NCBI GenBank assembly: GCA_003021045.1
Contig: PXRN01000018.1
Span: 27,399-91,398, forward strand
Length of the DNA: 64,000 nt
Direction: 5' to 3'
Source: Halobacteriales archaeon QS_4_69_34
Lineage (GTDB): Archaea; Halobacteriota; Halobacteria; Halobacteriales; Halococcaceae
Within the stretch, counting starts at the first letter, position 1, and every line of letters begins with the position of its first letter. A model generated the notes under the pieces. That model was not told where the DNA came from, did not search any database, and saw only the letters and a list, made by a program, of their open reading frames with translations. Shown piece after piece: positions 1 through 10,076 of the stretch. The translations under genes were made by a program, and so were the position numbers.

Positions 1-134
1 AGGCCATCGAACGGGACCTCCGTCTGGGGAAGCTTACCCCGGAGCGAGCGCGCGAGAGGTATGGATACTCGTCGGACGACGGCGAAGACGGCGACGGGGA
101 CGGCAGTGGCGCGAACGAGCGGAACGACAGCTGA
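1..134 (+). CDS. C-terminal fragment of a probable hydantoinase B/oxoprolinase-family protein
   Basis: An open frame enters from the left edge and stops with TGA at 132-134, giving about 43 residues. The readable tail contains LRLGKLTPERARERYGY and then an acidic Asp/Gly-rich end. The pattern of a basic helix followed by (S/T)PE-A-R-YG resembles the extreme C-terminus of N-methylhydantoinase subunit B/oxoprolinase proteins, which cleave 5-oxoproline- or hydantoin-type rings. That assignment rests on memory of the family and on very little sequence. The acidic tail is normal for haloarchaea. The rest of the gene lies outside the window. Confidence 0.45.
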   Translation, partial: AIERDLRLGKLTPERARERYGYSSDDGEDGDGDGSGANERNDS

Positions 135-428
135 GACGGTGGGACGGTCGATTCACACCGCGAGCCGGCATCCCGGACCGTCTCCGCGCCCGTCGTCGGC
201 GTCCGCGACGACTCGTTGGAGGAACGCGGCACGAACGGAGTCGATGATCGCTCGTCCGAGCGGTCGCGGGAGGATCGTGTGGCAATGTGAACAGCTGCAA
301 TACCACAATCGTTATGCGGAGCCCCTCGAAACCGCCGTGTAACCGGAGTCCATCCGATGACCCCTCGCGCGTATTTCCGCTGACGGCGCTCGCACCACCC
401 GCCGATCGAGCAGTTCGACCACCAACAG

Positions 429-2228
429 ATGACGGACTATCCCACGCGCGAGGAACTGGACGACGAACACACCTGGGATCTGACCCGGATCTACGGGACG
501 CCCGCCGACTGGGAGGCCGCCGCCGACGAACTAGCCGACCGGGCGGCCGCGCTGCGGACGCGCGAGGACCCCACCGACTCGCCGGTCACGCTCGCCGGGT
601 CCCTCGAAGCCATCGAGAGCGCGCTCGTGACGAAGAACCGGCTGGAGCTTTACGCGGAGCTCCGTCGGAACGAGGACACGACCGACGATGACCGCCGCGA
701 CCGCCGCCGGCGCGCTCGGCGTCTCGCCGCCGACGTCGACGAGGCCGTACAGGCGGTTCGGCGGCGAATCCAGCGCGACGCCCCGGCCGTCCGCGAGCAC
801 CGGGAACGCCCCGCGCTCGATGGGTGGCGGGACTATCTCGACGACCTGCTGGCGGGGGCACCACACACCCGCGACGCGAGCGTCGAGGCGGTGATCGCGG
901 CGTTCGAGCCGGTCGTCGAGAGCGGAGCCGACACGGTCCTCGCCGTCACGACGGACGACTTCGAGGCCCCGACCGTGGGCGGGCCGGACGGTGAGGACTT
1001 CGAAGTGGACGGAGGCTCCTACTCCGCGGCGCTCGATAGCCCCGACCGGGCGTTCCGGCGGCGCGCCCACGAGGCGTTCCTCGGCGCGCTCGGCGACTAC
1101 GAGCACGCGCTCGCGGCTGCCGTCGCCGAGAAGGTAGAAGCGAACGCGGCGCTCGCCACGGTGCGAAACTACGATTCGGTGCGGGAGATGGCGCTCTCGC
1201 GGGCGAGCTATCCCGACACTGGAATGTGCGACTCCTTCCCTGCGTCCGCACACGACGCGGTGATCGAGAACGTCCGCGACCACTTCGACGCTTACCACGA
1301 CCTCTTGGAGAGCCGCCGTGCGTGCCTCGGTGTCGAGACGCTCCGGCCGTGGGACGCGAGCGCCCCGCTCGTCGATGGCGAGGTCCCCGAACTCGACTAC
1401 GCGGCGGTGTGCGAGCACGTCCTCGCGGCCGTCGAACCGCTCGGCGCGGAGTACCGGGATCGCCTCGCGGCGTTCTTCGACGAGCGCCGCGGCGACGTCT
1501 TCCCTACACGGAAGAAGCGAACGGACATTACGGGGTACTGCCCGTCGAACCCGGAGACGGGCGCGTTCGTCCTCGCCAACTTCCGCGGTGACCTCCGGAC
1601 GGCGTTCGTCCTCGCGCACGAGCTCGGGCACGCGATGCACGCCGCGGTGCTCCGGGACGCAGGGCCACCCCGGTACGCGACCTGCCCGCAGCCGGTGAGC
1701 GAGGTGCCGAGTCTCCTCCACGAGCTCTTGCTGGCCGAGCACCTGCACGAGGAAGGCGAGACCGCGCTCACGCCGTTCGTCCGGGAGCGGCGCGCGAACG
1801 TGCTCGCCGGGAACGTCTACCGGGCCGGGCGGAGCGCGGCGTTCCTCCACGAGATGTACCGGCTCGTCGAGGACGGCTACGATCTCTCGTCCGACCGGCT
1901 AGCGGAGACGTACGCCGACTGCGCCGCCGCGTTCCGGGGACCGGTGGAAGCCGCGGACGGCGGTTGTGAGTGGCGGCGGGAGGCCTACGCCCGCGAGCCC
2001 TACCACAGCTACCAGTACGTTACTGGCACTGTGGCGGCCGTCTCGATCCACCGACGTATCCAGTCGGGAAAGCTGACGACCGGGGCGTACCGCGACTTCC
2101 TCGGGAACGCCGGTCGTCGGGACTCCGTATCCTCGTTCGAATCGCTCGGCATCGACGTGACAGCATCTGACCCTTACGGGCGCGTGGCCGACGAACTCGA
2201 CCGGATTCGGGAGGCGCGACTGGACTGA
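429..2228 (+). CDS. pepF: Oligoendopeptidase F (M3 family zinc metallopeptidase)
   Basis: This 599-residue protein is a cytoplasmic oligopeptidase of the M3B (PepF) type and degrades short peptides. The zinc motif HELGH is at residues 397-401, inside VLAHELGHAMHAA, and the downstream helix EVPSLLHELLLAEHL provides the third ligand glutamate expected in M3 enzymes. Length and domain order (N-terminal oligo_endo-F helices, C-terminal M3 catalytic domain) match the family. The ATG at 429 is the only start that keeps the typical N-terminus (TREELDDEHTWDLTRIY). I see no obvious box at -27, only a weak T-rich stretch near 370. The gene converges on xdhC, whose stop codon is 36 bases away. Confidence 0.95.
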   Translation: MTDYPTREELDDEHTWDLTRIYGTPADWEAAADELADRAAALRTREDPTDSPVTLAGSLEAIESALVTKNRLELYAELRRNEDTTDDDRRDRRRRARRLAADVDEAVQAVRRRIQRDAPAVREHRERPALDGWRDYLDDLLAGAPHTRDASVEAVIAAFEPVVESGADTVLAVTTDDFEAPTVGGPDGEDFEVDGGSYSAALDSPDRAFRRRAHEAFLGALGDYEHALAAAVAEKVEANAALATVRNYDSVREMALSRASYPDTGMCDSFPASAHDAVIENVRDHFDAYHDLLESRRACLGVETLRPWDASAPLVDGEVPELDYAAVCEHVLAAVEPLGAEYRDRLAAFFDERRGDVFPTRKKRTDITGYCPSNPETGAFVLANFRGDLRTAFVLAHELGHAMHAAVLRDAGPPRYATCPQPVSEVPSLLHELLLAEHLHEEGETALTPFVRERRANVLAGNVYRAGRSAAFLHEMYRLVEDGYDLSSDRLAETYADCAAAFRGPVEAADGGCEWRREAYAREPYHSYQYVTGTVAAVSIHRRIQSGKLTTGAYRDFLGNAGRRDSVSSFESLGIDVTASDPYGRVADELDRIREARLD

Positions 2229-2264
2229 CTGCGCTCGACTTTTCTCCCGGAGGGAGAAGGGAGG

Positions 2265-3575
2265 CTATCCGTTGTGGGACGGAGCGGCTGCGTCGCCAGC
2301 GTCGTTTCCACCCGTCGCCGCGCCACCGTCGGATTCGCTCCGCTCGACCGACGAGGCTCGCGCGCCGTCGACGCGCTCGCCGCCGGCGGCGCTGGCCGCG
2401 ACGCGCTCGTGGATCCGTCCCTCGCGCTCGCGGAGGTGGCGCGGCGTGCGGTCGTTGTGGACGGCGAGCAGCTCCGCGACGATGCTGTGGGCGATCGCGT
2501 AGGGGGTCTCCCCGCCCAGATCGAGACCGGCGGGCGTGTACAGCCGATCGAGTTCGCTCCCGGCGAACTCCCGACCCTCCTCGGTAAAGGCCTCACGCAT
2601 CTCACCGAAGCGCTCGCGCGGTCCCATCAGTCCGACGTAGGGCACGGGAGTCCGGAGGAGCTCGTCGACCGCGAGGCGATCGTCGACGAAGTTGTGGGTC
2701 ATCACTACCGCGTAGGTGTCGGCGTCGAAGTCGTGGGCCTCGCGCAGGTCCCCCGGCGAGGTCGAGCGGACCGCGTCGGCCGCCGGAAACCGGTCGGCGG
2801 TCGCGCTCGCGCCGCGGAATCCCACGACCGTGACACGGAAGTCGGCCTGCTTCGCCAGCTCGACGACCGGCCCGACGTCGTGGCCCGTCCCGCAGATCAC
2901 GAGCTCCGGCGGGGCGGCGAGACCGTCGACGAACACCGTCGCGCTCCCCGCCTCGCCCCCGATGGCGAGCGTCCGGGAGCGCCCGGCGGCGGCCAGCCGC
3001 GCCGCCGGCTCGGCGAGCTCGTCGGCGAGCCACGCGGGCCACGCGTCCACGGCCGAGCCGAAGGCGTCGTCCGTACCGTCGCCACCGTTCCGGATACTCA
3101 CGCCGCCGTCGCCCGCGTCCGGCGCGACGTGCGCCCGGTCGCCGAGTTCGATCTCGGAGCGATCGCTCCCCAATACGGTGCAGACGGCGACGTTCGTGCC
3201 GCTCTCGACCGCATCGAGGGCGGGCCGGTAGCCCGCGTCGAGCGGTTCGAGCAGGATGTCGATGACGCCGTTGCAACCGACGCCGAGCCCCCAGACGTCC
3301 TCGTCGCCGGTGAGGTCGAACGTCTCGACACGCGGGCGACCCGCCTCGATGACGTCGGCGGCGAGCGCGAGCACCTCGTCCTCGAGGCAGCCGGCGGTGA
3401 TGCTCCCGACACCGTTTCCGTCCTCGGGGACGACCATCTTCGCGCCGGGCCGACGGTAGGCGCTGCCGCGCACGTCGACGATCGTCGCCAGCACCGCCGG
3501 CACGCCAGTCTCGATGGTCTCGCGTGCGGCCGCCAGCACCTCCGTCTCCGGGACGCTCCAGTCACTCGCGGTCAT
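2265..3575 (-). CDS. xdhC: XdhC/CoxF-family molybdenum hydroxylase maturation factor
   Basis: The 436-residue protein belongs to the XdhC/CoxI family, which in xanthine dehydrogenases binds the molybdenum cofactor and promotes its sulfuration and insertion into apo-enzyme. The N-terminal XdhC domain shows GSAYRRPGAK at residues 37-46, then AGCLEDE and LGVGCNGVIDILLEPL. The C-terminal Rossmann domain begins at LVICGTGHDVG (about residue 226). A Gly/Asp-rich linker joins them and the C-terminus is low-complexity. It is the last gene of the minus-strand cox cluster but is separated from coxE by 304 bases. A TATA-like TCATAAGC at 3606-3613 on the minus strand suggests its own promoter. By context it serves the adjacent CoxL enzyme. 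Confidence 0.9.
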   Translation of the reverse strand: MTASDWSVPETEVLAAARETIETGVPAVLATIVDVRGSAYRRPGAKMVVPEDGNGVGSITAGCLEDEVLALAADVIEAGRPRVETFDLTGDEDVWGLGVGCNGVIDILLEPLDAGYRPALDAVESGTNVAVCTVLGSDRSEIELGDRAHVAPDAGDGGVSIRNGGDGTDDAFGSAVDAWPAWLADELAEPAARLAAAGRSRTLAIGGEAGSATVFVDGLAAPPELVICGTGHDVGPVVELAKQADFRVTVVGFRGASATADRFPAADAVRSTSPGDLREAHDFDADTYAVVMTHNFVDDRLAVDELLRTPVPYVGLMGPRERFGEMREAFTEEGREFAGSELDRLYTPAGLDLGGETPYAIAHSIVAELLAVHNDRTPRHLREREGRIHERVAASAAGGERVDGARASSVERSESDGGAATGGNDAGDAAAPSHNG

Positions 3576-3879
3576 CGGTGGTCCTTGCCACGGGTAGCCG
3601 CCACTCGCTTATGACCCTTTCCCGGATCGGTCGTCCGCTCTCTGTCTCGGCGGTCTCGCGTCGAAGCGCTCGAAGTTCGCGGCGTCCCGCGTAGACCGGC
3701 TCCAGAGCGGGCCACGCGGACGACGGCGACGGCACCGGTCAGTCGCGGTTCGTACGCGCCGCGCTCGCGGCGCTCGGCCCGACGCCGGTCGTCTTCGTCG
3801 CCACGTGATTTCGTGGAGACGAACACGGAGCCCCGTCGGCTCGCCGATCCGGTCGAGACACCCGGCTCCCGCCAGCGCA
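3576..3879. other. Gene-free stretch between coxE and xdhC
   Basis: 304 bases without a convincing gene. Frames here have arginine-rich, shadow-like translations. The only element I can point to is the weak AT-rich box at 3606-3613, suitably placed for xdhC transcription on the minus strand. Confidence 0.5.
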
Positions 3880-5391
3880 TCACGCCTCGCCCGCCCCACG
3901 GTGACGGTGATCGAACTCGTAGCCGAGCGGTCCACCCGTGCCCCGGCGGTCGAGCTGGCGAGCGAGCTCGTCGAGGTCCGCCGGCCCGGCGAACGCGAAC
4001 AGCCCGTCGAGGGCGGGCAGCGCCGCCGCCATCCCGCGGGCGGTCGGCTCGTACTCGGGCGAACGCGCGAGCGGGTTACACCAGAGCACCGCCCGCGCGC
4101 GCCGGGCGAGCCACGCCGTTCCCGCCTCCAGCTCGTCGATCTCGCCCATCTCCAGGCCGTCGCTGATGACGAAGGCGGTCGTGTCCCGATCCACGCTTTC
4201 GGGGTACTCCTCGCGCACGGTCGTGAGCGCGTTGCCGATGCGCGTGCCGCCGCCCCACTCGGCCTCGGCGCGTTCGAGGGCGTCGAGCGCCGCGCGCTCC
4301 GTGGGGGCGTCGAACGCGCGGGTCGCCTCCCGGACGCTGGTGTCGAACAGGAAGATGCGCACCCGTCGCCACGCCGCCATCCGCCGGAGCACGGCGATCA
4401 GAAAGCCCCGGTCGATCGCGTCGAGCACCGACCGGCTCACGTCGACCAGCACGAGCGCGCCCACCGCGCTCTCCGCGCGCTCGCGCTCGGGCAGGTCGAC
4501 GGCGGTGCCCCCGGTTGAGAGGCTCTCGCGCAGCGCGCGGCGCGCGTCCACGTCGCCCTGGCCCGACCGTGCCCACCGTCGGCCGGACAGCCCGGCGATC
4601 GCCCCCGCAAGCCGGTTCATCGCCCGGTCGAGATTTCGATACCCGGTGAGCGCCGCGGGGCCGACGGAAAGGGATTCCGAGCGCCCGCTCGGGCTGTAGA
4701 GCGCGGTCGTGGCCGTCTCGTCGTCCTCGTCCCCGGAGTCGTCGCCTTCGGTCGCCCCTACCGCGGTCTCGACGAGGTCCGGCGCGCTCTCCTCGGAGGC
4801 CTCGCTGCCGTCCGGGTCGTCCGCACCATCCTCGCGGTCTCCATCGGCGTCGCTCCCGTCGTCCGTCTCGGTCCCGCTGGCGTCGAAGCCCGCGAGCCGA
4901 CCGTCCGGGGTCTCGAAGGCGTCGGGATCGCGGCCCCCGTCTCCCCGCAGTCCCTCGACGAGCCGCCGCCAGAACTCCGGAAACAACCGATCGAACGTCG
5001 CGGCGTCGGCCGGGTTCGAGACGAGCGTCGCTCGGAGCGCGCTTCGAGCGCGTGCCTCCTCGTCGAGACCGACCGCGACCAGCGCCCGCGCCGCCGTGAG
5101 CGAGGCGTTCGCCGGCACCGTCGCGCCCGCGCGCCGCAGCACCCGGACGAACTCGAGCAGATCGAGCACCACTCGATCGCGGGCCGCGGCGACGTTCGGT
5201 ACGCCGCCGGGCCCGGGACCGTCGTGACCCGCGGGACCGGCGGGGTCGCCGTCGTCGCCGTCGTCGCGGTCGGCATCGCCGGGACCGTCGCGGCCGCCGC
5301 GCCCGCCCGTGTCGCGGTCGCCGTCCGAGTGCTCGCCACTACATCGGTCGCGTCCGTCGCCGTGATCTCCGTCGTCGCCGTGCGCGTCCAC
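3880..5391 (-). CDS. coxE: CoxE-like VWA-domain protein of the cox cluster
   Basis: A 503-residue protein with an acidic Asp/Gly-rich first 50-60 residues, a helical domain (about 60-150), another acidic linker, and a C-terminal von Willebrand A domain. The MIDAS motif DVSRS is near residue 315 in LVLVDVSRSVLDAIDRGFL. CoxE proteins pair with the CoxD AAA+ ATPase, and in Oligotropha/Afipia the pair is needed to assemble the active-site metal cluster of CO dehydrogenase. The start chosen is the GTG at 5391, which lies one base after the coxD stop and is typical of coupled genes. Longer open-frame extensions run into coxD out of frame and look non-coding. C-terminal residues before the stop at 3880 are rich in His/Arg. 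Confidence 0.9.
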   Translation of the reverse strand: MDAHGDDGDHGDGRDRCSGEHSDGDRDTGGRGGRDGPGDADRDDGDDGDPAGPAGHDGPGPGGVPNVAAARDRVVLDLLEFVRVLRRAGATVPANASLTAARALVAVGLDEEARARSALRATLVSNPADAATFDRLFPEFWRRLVEGLRGDGGRDPDAFETPDGRLAGFDASGTETDDGSDADGDREDGADDPDGSEASEESAPDLVETAVGATEGDDSGDEDDETATTALYSPSGRSESLSVGPAALTGYRNLDRAMNRLAGAIAGLSGRRWARSGQGDVDARRALRESLSTGGTAVDLPERERAESAVGALVLVDVSRSVLDAIDRGFLIAVLRRMAAWRRVRIFLFDTSVREATRAFDAPTERAALDALERAEAEWGGGTRIGNALTTVREEYPESVDRDTTAFVISDGLEMGEIDELEAGTAWLARRARAVLWCNPLARSPEYEPTARGMAAALPALDGLFAFAGPADLDELARQLDRRGTGGPLGYEFDHRHRGAGEA

Positions 5392-5392
5392 G

Positions 5393-6376
5393 CTATCCCT
5401 CGGCCGCACGGGCCTCGCTCGCCGCCGCGAGCAGCGATTCGAGCAGCGAGTCGTCGACGCGCTGGACGTCCTCGACTTCCTTGAGCAGACAGCCGAGGGT
5501 GTTCTCGATCTCGGCGGCCGACAGCGAGCCGTCGCCATCGTGTCTGAGCTCGGCGACCGCGTGCGCCCAGTCGAGCGTCTCGGCCACGCCCGGGTGCTTC
5601 AGGAGTGGCTCGTCGCGGAGCTCGCGGGTCACCGCACACACCTCCGCCGCGACCGCGCCGTCGAGTTCGGGCACCTTTCGCCGGACGATCTCGCGTTCCT
5701 TCCCGAAGCTCGGCGGCTCGACGTGGAGGTAGAGACACCGGCGCTTCAGCGCGTCCGAGAGTCCCCGGGTGCGATTCGAGGTGATCACCACCACCGGGGG
5801 AACGTCGGCGCGCACGGTGCCGTACTCGGGGATCGACACCTGGAACTCCGAGAGCACCTCCAAGAGAAGGGCCTCGAACTCCTCGTCGGCCCGGTCGATC
5901 TCGTCGATCAGGAGGACCGGCGGAACGTCGCCGTCGCTCGATAGCGCCCGGAGCAGCGGCCGTTCGAGCAGGTACTCCTCGCCGAACACCGACTCCTCCC
6001 CCGCGCTGGCCGCCGCGTCGGCGGGCTCGTCGCCCGCCCCGCCCGCGACGCCGCGCTCGCCGGCCTGCACCGAGAGCAGCTGCTTGGTGTAGTTCCACTC
6101 GTAGAGGGTGTTCTCCGCGGCGAGCCCCTCGTAACACTGGAGGCGGATCAGCTCCGTGTCGAACCCCGCGGCGAGGGTCGTGCCGAGCTCGGTCTTTCCC
6201 GAGCCGGGCTCGCCCTCGACGAGCAGCGGCTTGCCGAGCCGCAGCGCGAGCAACACCGTCGTCACGACGTCGTCCTCGGCGACGTAATCCTCCCGCGCGA
6301 AAGCCTCCCGCAGCTCCGCCTCGGTCGTGCCGGCGAGTGTCCCGTTTCGGCCGGTCCCGCTCATCGTGTCTCCCAT
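5393..6376 (-). CDS. coxD: CoxD/MoxR-type AAA+ ATPase
   Basis: A 327-residue MoxR-clade AAA+ ATPase. Walker A is GEPGSGKT at residues 55-62, Walker B is in VLLIDEIDRADEEFEALLLE, and sensor 1 is in VVITSNRTRGLSDALKRR. MoxR proteins act with VWA partners as chaperones in metal-centre assembly, and here the partner coxE follows one base later. The start is ATG at 6376 (MGDTMSGTG...); ATG at 6364 is an equally plausible internal start. The frame stays open upstream to 6745, but that part is Arg/Pro-rich and unlike any MoxR N-terminus. Roughly residues 110-125 form a low-complexity insertion. Confidence 0.93.
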   Translation of the reverse strand: MGDTMSGTGRNGTLAGTTEAELREAFAREDYVAEDDVVTTVLLALRLGKPLLVEGEPGSGKTELGTTLAAGFDTELIRLQCYEGLAAENTLYEWNYTKQLLSVQAGERGVAGGAGDEPADAAASAGEESVFGEEYLLERPLLRALSSDGDVPPVLLIDEIDRADEEFEALLLEVLSEFQVSIPEYGTVRADVPPVVVITSNRTRGLSDALKRRCLYLHVEPPSFGKEREIVRRKVPELDGAVAAEVCAVTRELRDEPLLKHPGVAETLDWAHAVAELRHDGDGSLSAAEIENTLGCLLKEVEDVQRVDDSLLESLLAAASEARAAEG

Positions 6377-6741
6377 GCGGTCGCTCCGGCACGCTGCCCC
6401 GTCGACTCGGTCGCCCCGCCGTGCTGATCCGTCAGTCCGGGCTCGGCGGCCGAGGTCGCGCTCGCCCCCCGCCCATCGTCGGTCGTCGGTTGTGACACGT
6501 GTTCTCAGTCCCCTTCGTGGCTTCGCACGTAAAAACCGATTCGTCCGGCGGTTCTCCTCGTGGTCGCGCGGACGCGAACGAGTACGTCGGCCTGATCGCC
6601 GACCGGCAGGTGCCGGTGACCGAACGAGGGGCCGGCGGGTTGACGGCGGAGCGGCGAGTCGAGTTCGAGTGTCCGGTCGGCGGCCGAGGTCGGCGGCCGG
6701 TCCGTCGCTCCGGCCCGGACCGAACGGCCCGCCGCCCCGGC
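6377..6741 (-). promoter_or_regulatory. 365-base gap between coxM and coxD with a candidate internal promoter
   Basis: Most genes of the cox cluster sit 0-70 bases apart, so this gap stands out. On the minus strand the sequence GGTTTTTACG at about 6529-6538 is a good haloarchaeal TATA candidate. It would start transcription near 6505, leaving about 130 bases of 5' leader before coxD. No Shine-Dalgarno sequence is obvious near 6376. No gene is supported in the gap. The inference is separate expression of the coxD-coxE maturation pair. Confidence 0.4.
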
Positions 6742-7641
6742 TCAATCCGACGCAGCCGGCGCGGGCGCGCCGGCGCGCTCTGCCGCCCCCAGCAGTGCGC
6801 GCTTCGCGTAGACCTGCACGAGCTGGGCGCGGAACTCGCTCGACGCTTGGAGGTCCGACATCATCATCACGTCGTCGAGGTCGTCGGCCGCGCGCCCGGC
6901 CGCCGCCTCTATGGTGTCGCGGTCGAGTGGTTCGCCCGCGAGGGCGTCCTCGACGGGCCGGAGCCGCACGCCGTGATCCATCACGCCGTTGGCGGCGATC
7001 CGCGCCGACTCGATCGCGTCACCGTCGGTGTCGAGGACGGCGGCCACGCCGACCATCGCGTAGCCCGAGGACGGGCTGGGCTTTTTCGCGTACGCGCCGA
7101 CGCTCCCATCGCCGGTTCGTGGGAGTTCGATTCGAGTGAGCAGCTCGTCCTCGTCGAGCGCGGTCGCGTACATCCCCTCGAAGAAGTCCTCGGCCGGTAT
7201 CTCCCGCTCGCCGTCGGGGCCCTGTGCGACGACGGTGCCCCCGCAGGCGAGCAGCGCCGCCGGTAGGTCCGACGCCGGGTCCGAGTGGGCGATGTTGCCG
7301 CCGACGGTACCGCGATTTCTCACCTGGACGTCGCCGATGTGGTGGGTCGCCTCCGCGAACGCGGTCGCGTCCTCCCAGACCGCCGCCGAACGATCGACGT
7401 CGGCGTAGCGGGTCAGCGCCCCCAGTGAGAGGCCGTCGCCCTCGTCGGTGATCCCCTGCATCGCGTCGATAGAGTTGATATCGATCAACACGTCGGGACT
7501 CGCTAGCCCGGACTTCATCGTCGGCAACAGGCTGTGCCCGCCCGCGAGCAGCTCGACCTCCGCGCCGGCGTGCTCGTCGAGCAGCGCGAGCGCCTCCTCG
7601 ACGCTCTCGGCGCGCTCGTACGCGAAGCTGTCGGGGTACAT
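6742..7641 (-). CDS. coxM: Molybdenum hydroxylase FAD-binding subunit (CoxM type)
   Basis: This 299-residue medium subunit carries FAD in the three-subunit CO dehydrogenase/xanthine dehydrogenase family and passes electrons from the [2Fe-2S] subunit to the acceptor. The two FAD-binding signatures are visible: AGGHS at residues 33-37 and TVGGNIAHSDPASD at 112-125. The C-terminal CO_deh_flav_C domain follows (about 180-290). Length is normal for the family. The start ATG at 7641 directly abuts the coxL stop codon at 7642, so the genes are surely co-transcribed in the order S-L-M. Confidence 0.95.
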   Translation of the reverse strand: MYPDSFAYERAESVEEALALLDEHAGAEVELLAGGHSLLPTMKSGLASPDVLIDINSIDAMQGITDEGDGLSLGALTRYADVDRSAAVWEDATAFAEATHHIGDVQVRNRGTVGGNIAHSDPASDLPAALLACGGTVVAQGPDGEREIPAEDFFEGMYATALDEDELLTRIELPRTGDGSVGAYAKKPSPSSGYAMVGVAAVLDTDGDAIESARIAANGVMDHGVRLRPVEDALAGEPLDRDTIEAAAGRAADDLDDVMMMSDLQASSEFRAQLVQVYAKRALLGAAERAGAPAPAASD

Positions 7642-10074
7642 CTACGATCCCCCCGCGTCGTTGACCGCCCGCCAGACCTTCTCCTCGGTGATCGGCATGT
7701 CGATGTGGTCGACGCCGAACGGCTGGAGTGCGTCCGTGACGGCGTTCACCACTGCCTGTGGCGCGGCGATCGTCCCCGCCTCGCCCACACCCTTGACCCC
7801 GAGCGGGTTGTGTGGCGAGGGCGTCACGGTGTTGTCGATCTCCATTTCCGGGATGTGCTCGGCCTTCGGGACCGCGTAGTCCTGCATCGAGCCCGTCAGC
7901 AGCGTCCCGTTGTCGTCGTATTCGGCCCCTTCGTAGAGCGCCTGCCCCACCCCCTGGGCGATCCCGCCGTGGATCTGGCCCTCGACGATCTTCGGGTTGA
8001 TCTGGTTGCCCACGTCGTCGACCGCGACGTAGCGCTCGAAGTCGATCTCGCCCGACTCGGGGTCGACCTCCACGACCGCGACGTGGGTGCCGAAGGGAAA
8101 CACGAAGTTCTCCGGGTCGTAGAAGGAGGTCTCTTCGAGCCCGGGCTCCATGTCCTCGGGGATGTCGTGGGCGAGATAGGAGGCCTGGGCGACCTCCTGG
8201 ATGGCCATCGAGCGCTCGGGCGCGCCCGCGACCGAGAACTCGCCGGCCTCGAACTCGATGTCCGCCGGAGCGGCTTCGAGCTGGTGGGCGGCGATCCGGC
8301 GGGCCTTCTCCACTACTTTGCTCGCGCTCGTCGACAGCGCCGAGCCGCCCACGGCCGCCGATCGCGAGCCGTAGGTGCCCATCCCCTGTGGGATCTCGTC
8401 GGTGTCGCCCTCGACGATCTCGATGTCCTCATAGGGGATGCCCAGCTCGTCGGAGACGATCTGGGCGTAGGTGGTCTCGTGGCCCTGTCCGTGGCCCGAC
8501 GTGCCACAGAAGGCCGTCACCGAGCCCGAGGGGTGGACCCGCACCAGCCCGGACTCCCACAGCCCCGCCTGTGCGCCGAGTTGGCCGGCGAGTTCGGATG
8601 GCGCGAGGCCACAGGCCTCGATGTAGCTTGAGAAGCCGATCCCCAGATACCGCCCCTCCTCGCGGAGCTCCTCCTGGCGCTCGCGGAGCGCGTCGTAATC
8701 GACCATCTCCAACGCTTTGTCGAGTGCGGGCTCGTAGTCGCCGCTGTCGTAGACGACGGCGACGGGCGTCTCGTGGGGGAAGTCGTCCGACGGGACGAAG
8801 TTCTGCCGTCGGAACGCCGCCGGGTCCATGCCTATCTCGCGCGCGCCGAGGGTGATCAGGCGCTCGACGACGTACAGCGCCTCCGGACGACCCGCACCGC
8901 GGTAGGCGTCGACGGGTGCGCCGTTGGTGAACGCGCCGACGACGTTGCAGTGGATCGCCGGAACGTCGTACTGGCCCGACAAGAGCGTGCCGTAGAGGTA
9001 GGTCGGCACCGAAGGAGCGAAGGTCGAGAGATACGCCCCCATCCCCGCGTAGGTCTTCACGCGCATCCCCGTGATCGTGCCCGCCGAATCCATCGCCAGC
9101 TCGGCGTGGGTGACGTGGTCCCGGCCGTGGGCGTCGGTGAGGTAGGTCTCGGTGCGCGTGGCCTGCCATTTCACTGGGCGTTCGAGCTCCATCGCGGCCC
9201 ACGTCGCGAGCGCCTCGTCGGGGTAGTGGTGGATCTTCGAGCCGAAGCCGCCGCCGACCTCGGGCGCGTTGATGTGGAGCTTGTGCTCGGGCACGCCGAG
9301 CACGCCCGACATCAACAGCCGGTGGAGGTGGGGGTTCTGGGAGGTCATGTGGACGTCGACCTCCTCGGTGCCGGGCTTGTACTCCGCCACCGTCGCCCGG
9401 GGCTCCATCGCGTTCGGGATCAGCCGCTGATTTTCGAGGTCGACCTCGACGGTGTGGGCGGCCTCGGCGAAGGCCTCGTCGGTGGCGTCGCCGTCACCGA
9501 TCTCCCAGTCGAAGGCCACGTTCGCGCCGGACTCCTCGGACTCGCCCTCGGCCTCCGGCGGGTCCTCGGCCGGCCCCTCGGCGAGCGAGTCGTGCAGCGT
9601 CGGCGCGTCCGCTTGGACGGCCTCTCGCGGATCGACGACGGCGTCGAGGCGCTCGTAGTCCACCTCGATCGCGTCGAGGGCGTCCCGGGCGATGTACCGT
9701 TCTTCGGCGACGACGATCGCGACGCCGTCGCCCTGGTACCGAACGCGATCCTCGGCGAGCAGCGGGTGCGGCGGCGTCTTCAGGCTCGGCAGCAGCCACC
9801 CCACCGGCACCTCCCCGGGCACGTCGAGGTCGGCGGCGGTGAACACGCCGAGCACACCGTCCATCGCCTCCGCCCCGCTCGTATCGATCCCCTCGACCGC
9901 CGCGTGGCCGTACTGGCTCCGAAGCACGGCCATATGGGCCATGTTCGGCCGCTGGATATCGTCGGTGTAGTCGGCCTCGCCCGTGATCAATGCTGGATCT
10001 TCGCGGCGCTCGACCGCCGAGCCCAGTATCCCCTCGATGTCGATCTCCTCGGATTCCTTCGTCTCGATGGACAT
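7642..10074 (-). CDS. coxL: Molybdenum hydroxylase large subunit, form II CoxL type
   Basis: This 810-residue catalytic subunit binds the molybdopterin cytosine dinucleotide cofactor. The active-site loop reads AYRGAGR at residues 390-396, the form II signature. Form I, the proven CO-oxidising enzymes, have AYRCSFR with the cysteine that bridges Mo and Cu, and this cysteine is absent here. The C-terminal GVKGVGEAG contains the conserved catalytic glutamate region. The N-terminus ([20 protein letters not shown]) is the usual aldehyde oxidase/xanthine dehydrogenase a/b hammerhead. The real substrate is therefore open: CO, a purine, an aldehyde or an N-heterocycle. An acidic insertion lies near residues 155-180. 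It sits 2 bases after the coxS stop. Confidence 0.95.
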   Translation of the reverse strand: MSIETKESEEIDIEGILGSAVERREDPALITGEADYTDDIQRPNMAHMAVLRSQYGHAAVEGIDTSGAEAMDGVLGVFTAADLDVPGEVPVGWLLPSLKTPPHPLLAEDRVRYQGDGVAIVVAEERYIARDALDAIEVDYERLDAVVDPREAVQADAPTLHDSLAEGPAEDPPEAEGESEESGANVAFDWEIGDGDATDEAFAEAAHTVEVDLENQRLIPNAMEPRATVAEYKPGTEEVDVHMTSQNPHLHRLLMSGVLGVPEHKLHINAPEVGGGFGSKIHHYPDEALATWAAMELERPVKWQATRTETYLTDAHGRDHVTHAELAMDSAGTITGMRVKTYAGMGAYLSTFAPSVPTYLYGTLLSGQYDVPAIHCNVVGAFTNGAPVDAYRGAGRPEALYVVERLITLGAREIGMDPAAFRRQNFVPSDDFPHETPVAVVYDSGDYEPALDKALEMVDYDALRERQEELREEGRYLGIGFSSYIEACGLAPSELAGQLGAQAGLWESGLVRVHPSGSVTAFCGTSGHGQGHETTYAQIVSDELGIPYEDIEIVEGDTDEIPQGMGTYGSRSAAVGGSALSTSASKVVEKARRIAAHQLEAAPADIEFEAGEFSVAGAPERSMAIQEVAQASYLAHDIPEDMEPGLEETSFYDPENFVFPFGTHVAVVEVDPESGEIDFERYVAVDDVGNQINPKIVEGQIHGGIAQGVGQALYEGAEYDDNGTLLTGSMQDYAVPKAEHIPEMEIDNTVTPSPHNPLGVKGVGEAGTIAAPQAVVNAVTDALQPFGVDHIDMPITEEKVWRAVNDAGGS

Positions 10075-10076
10075 TC

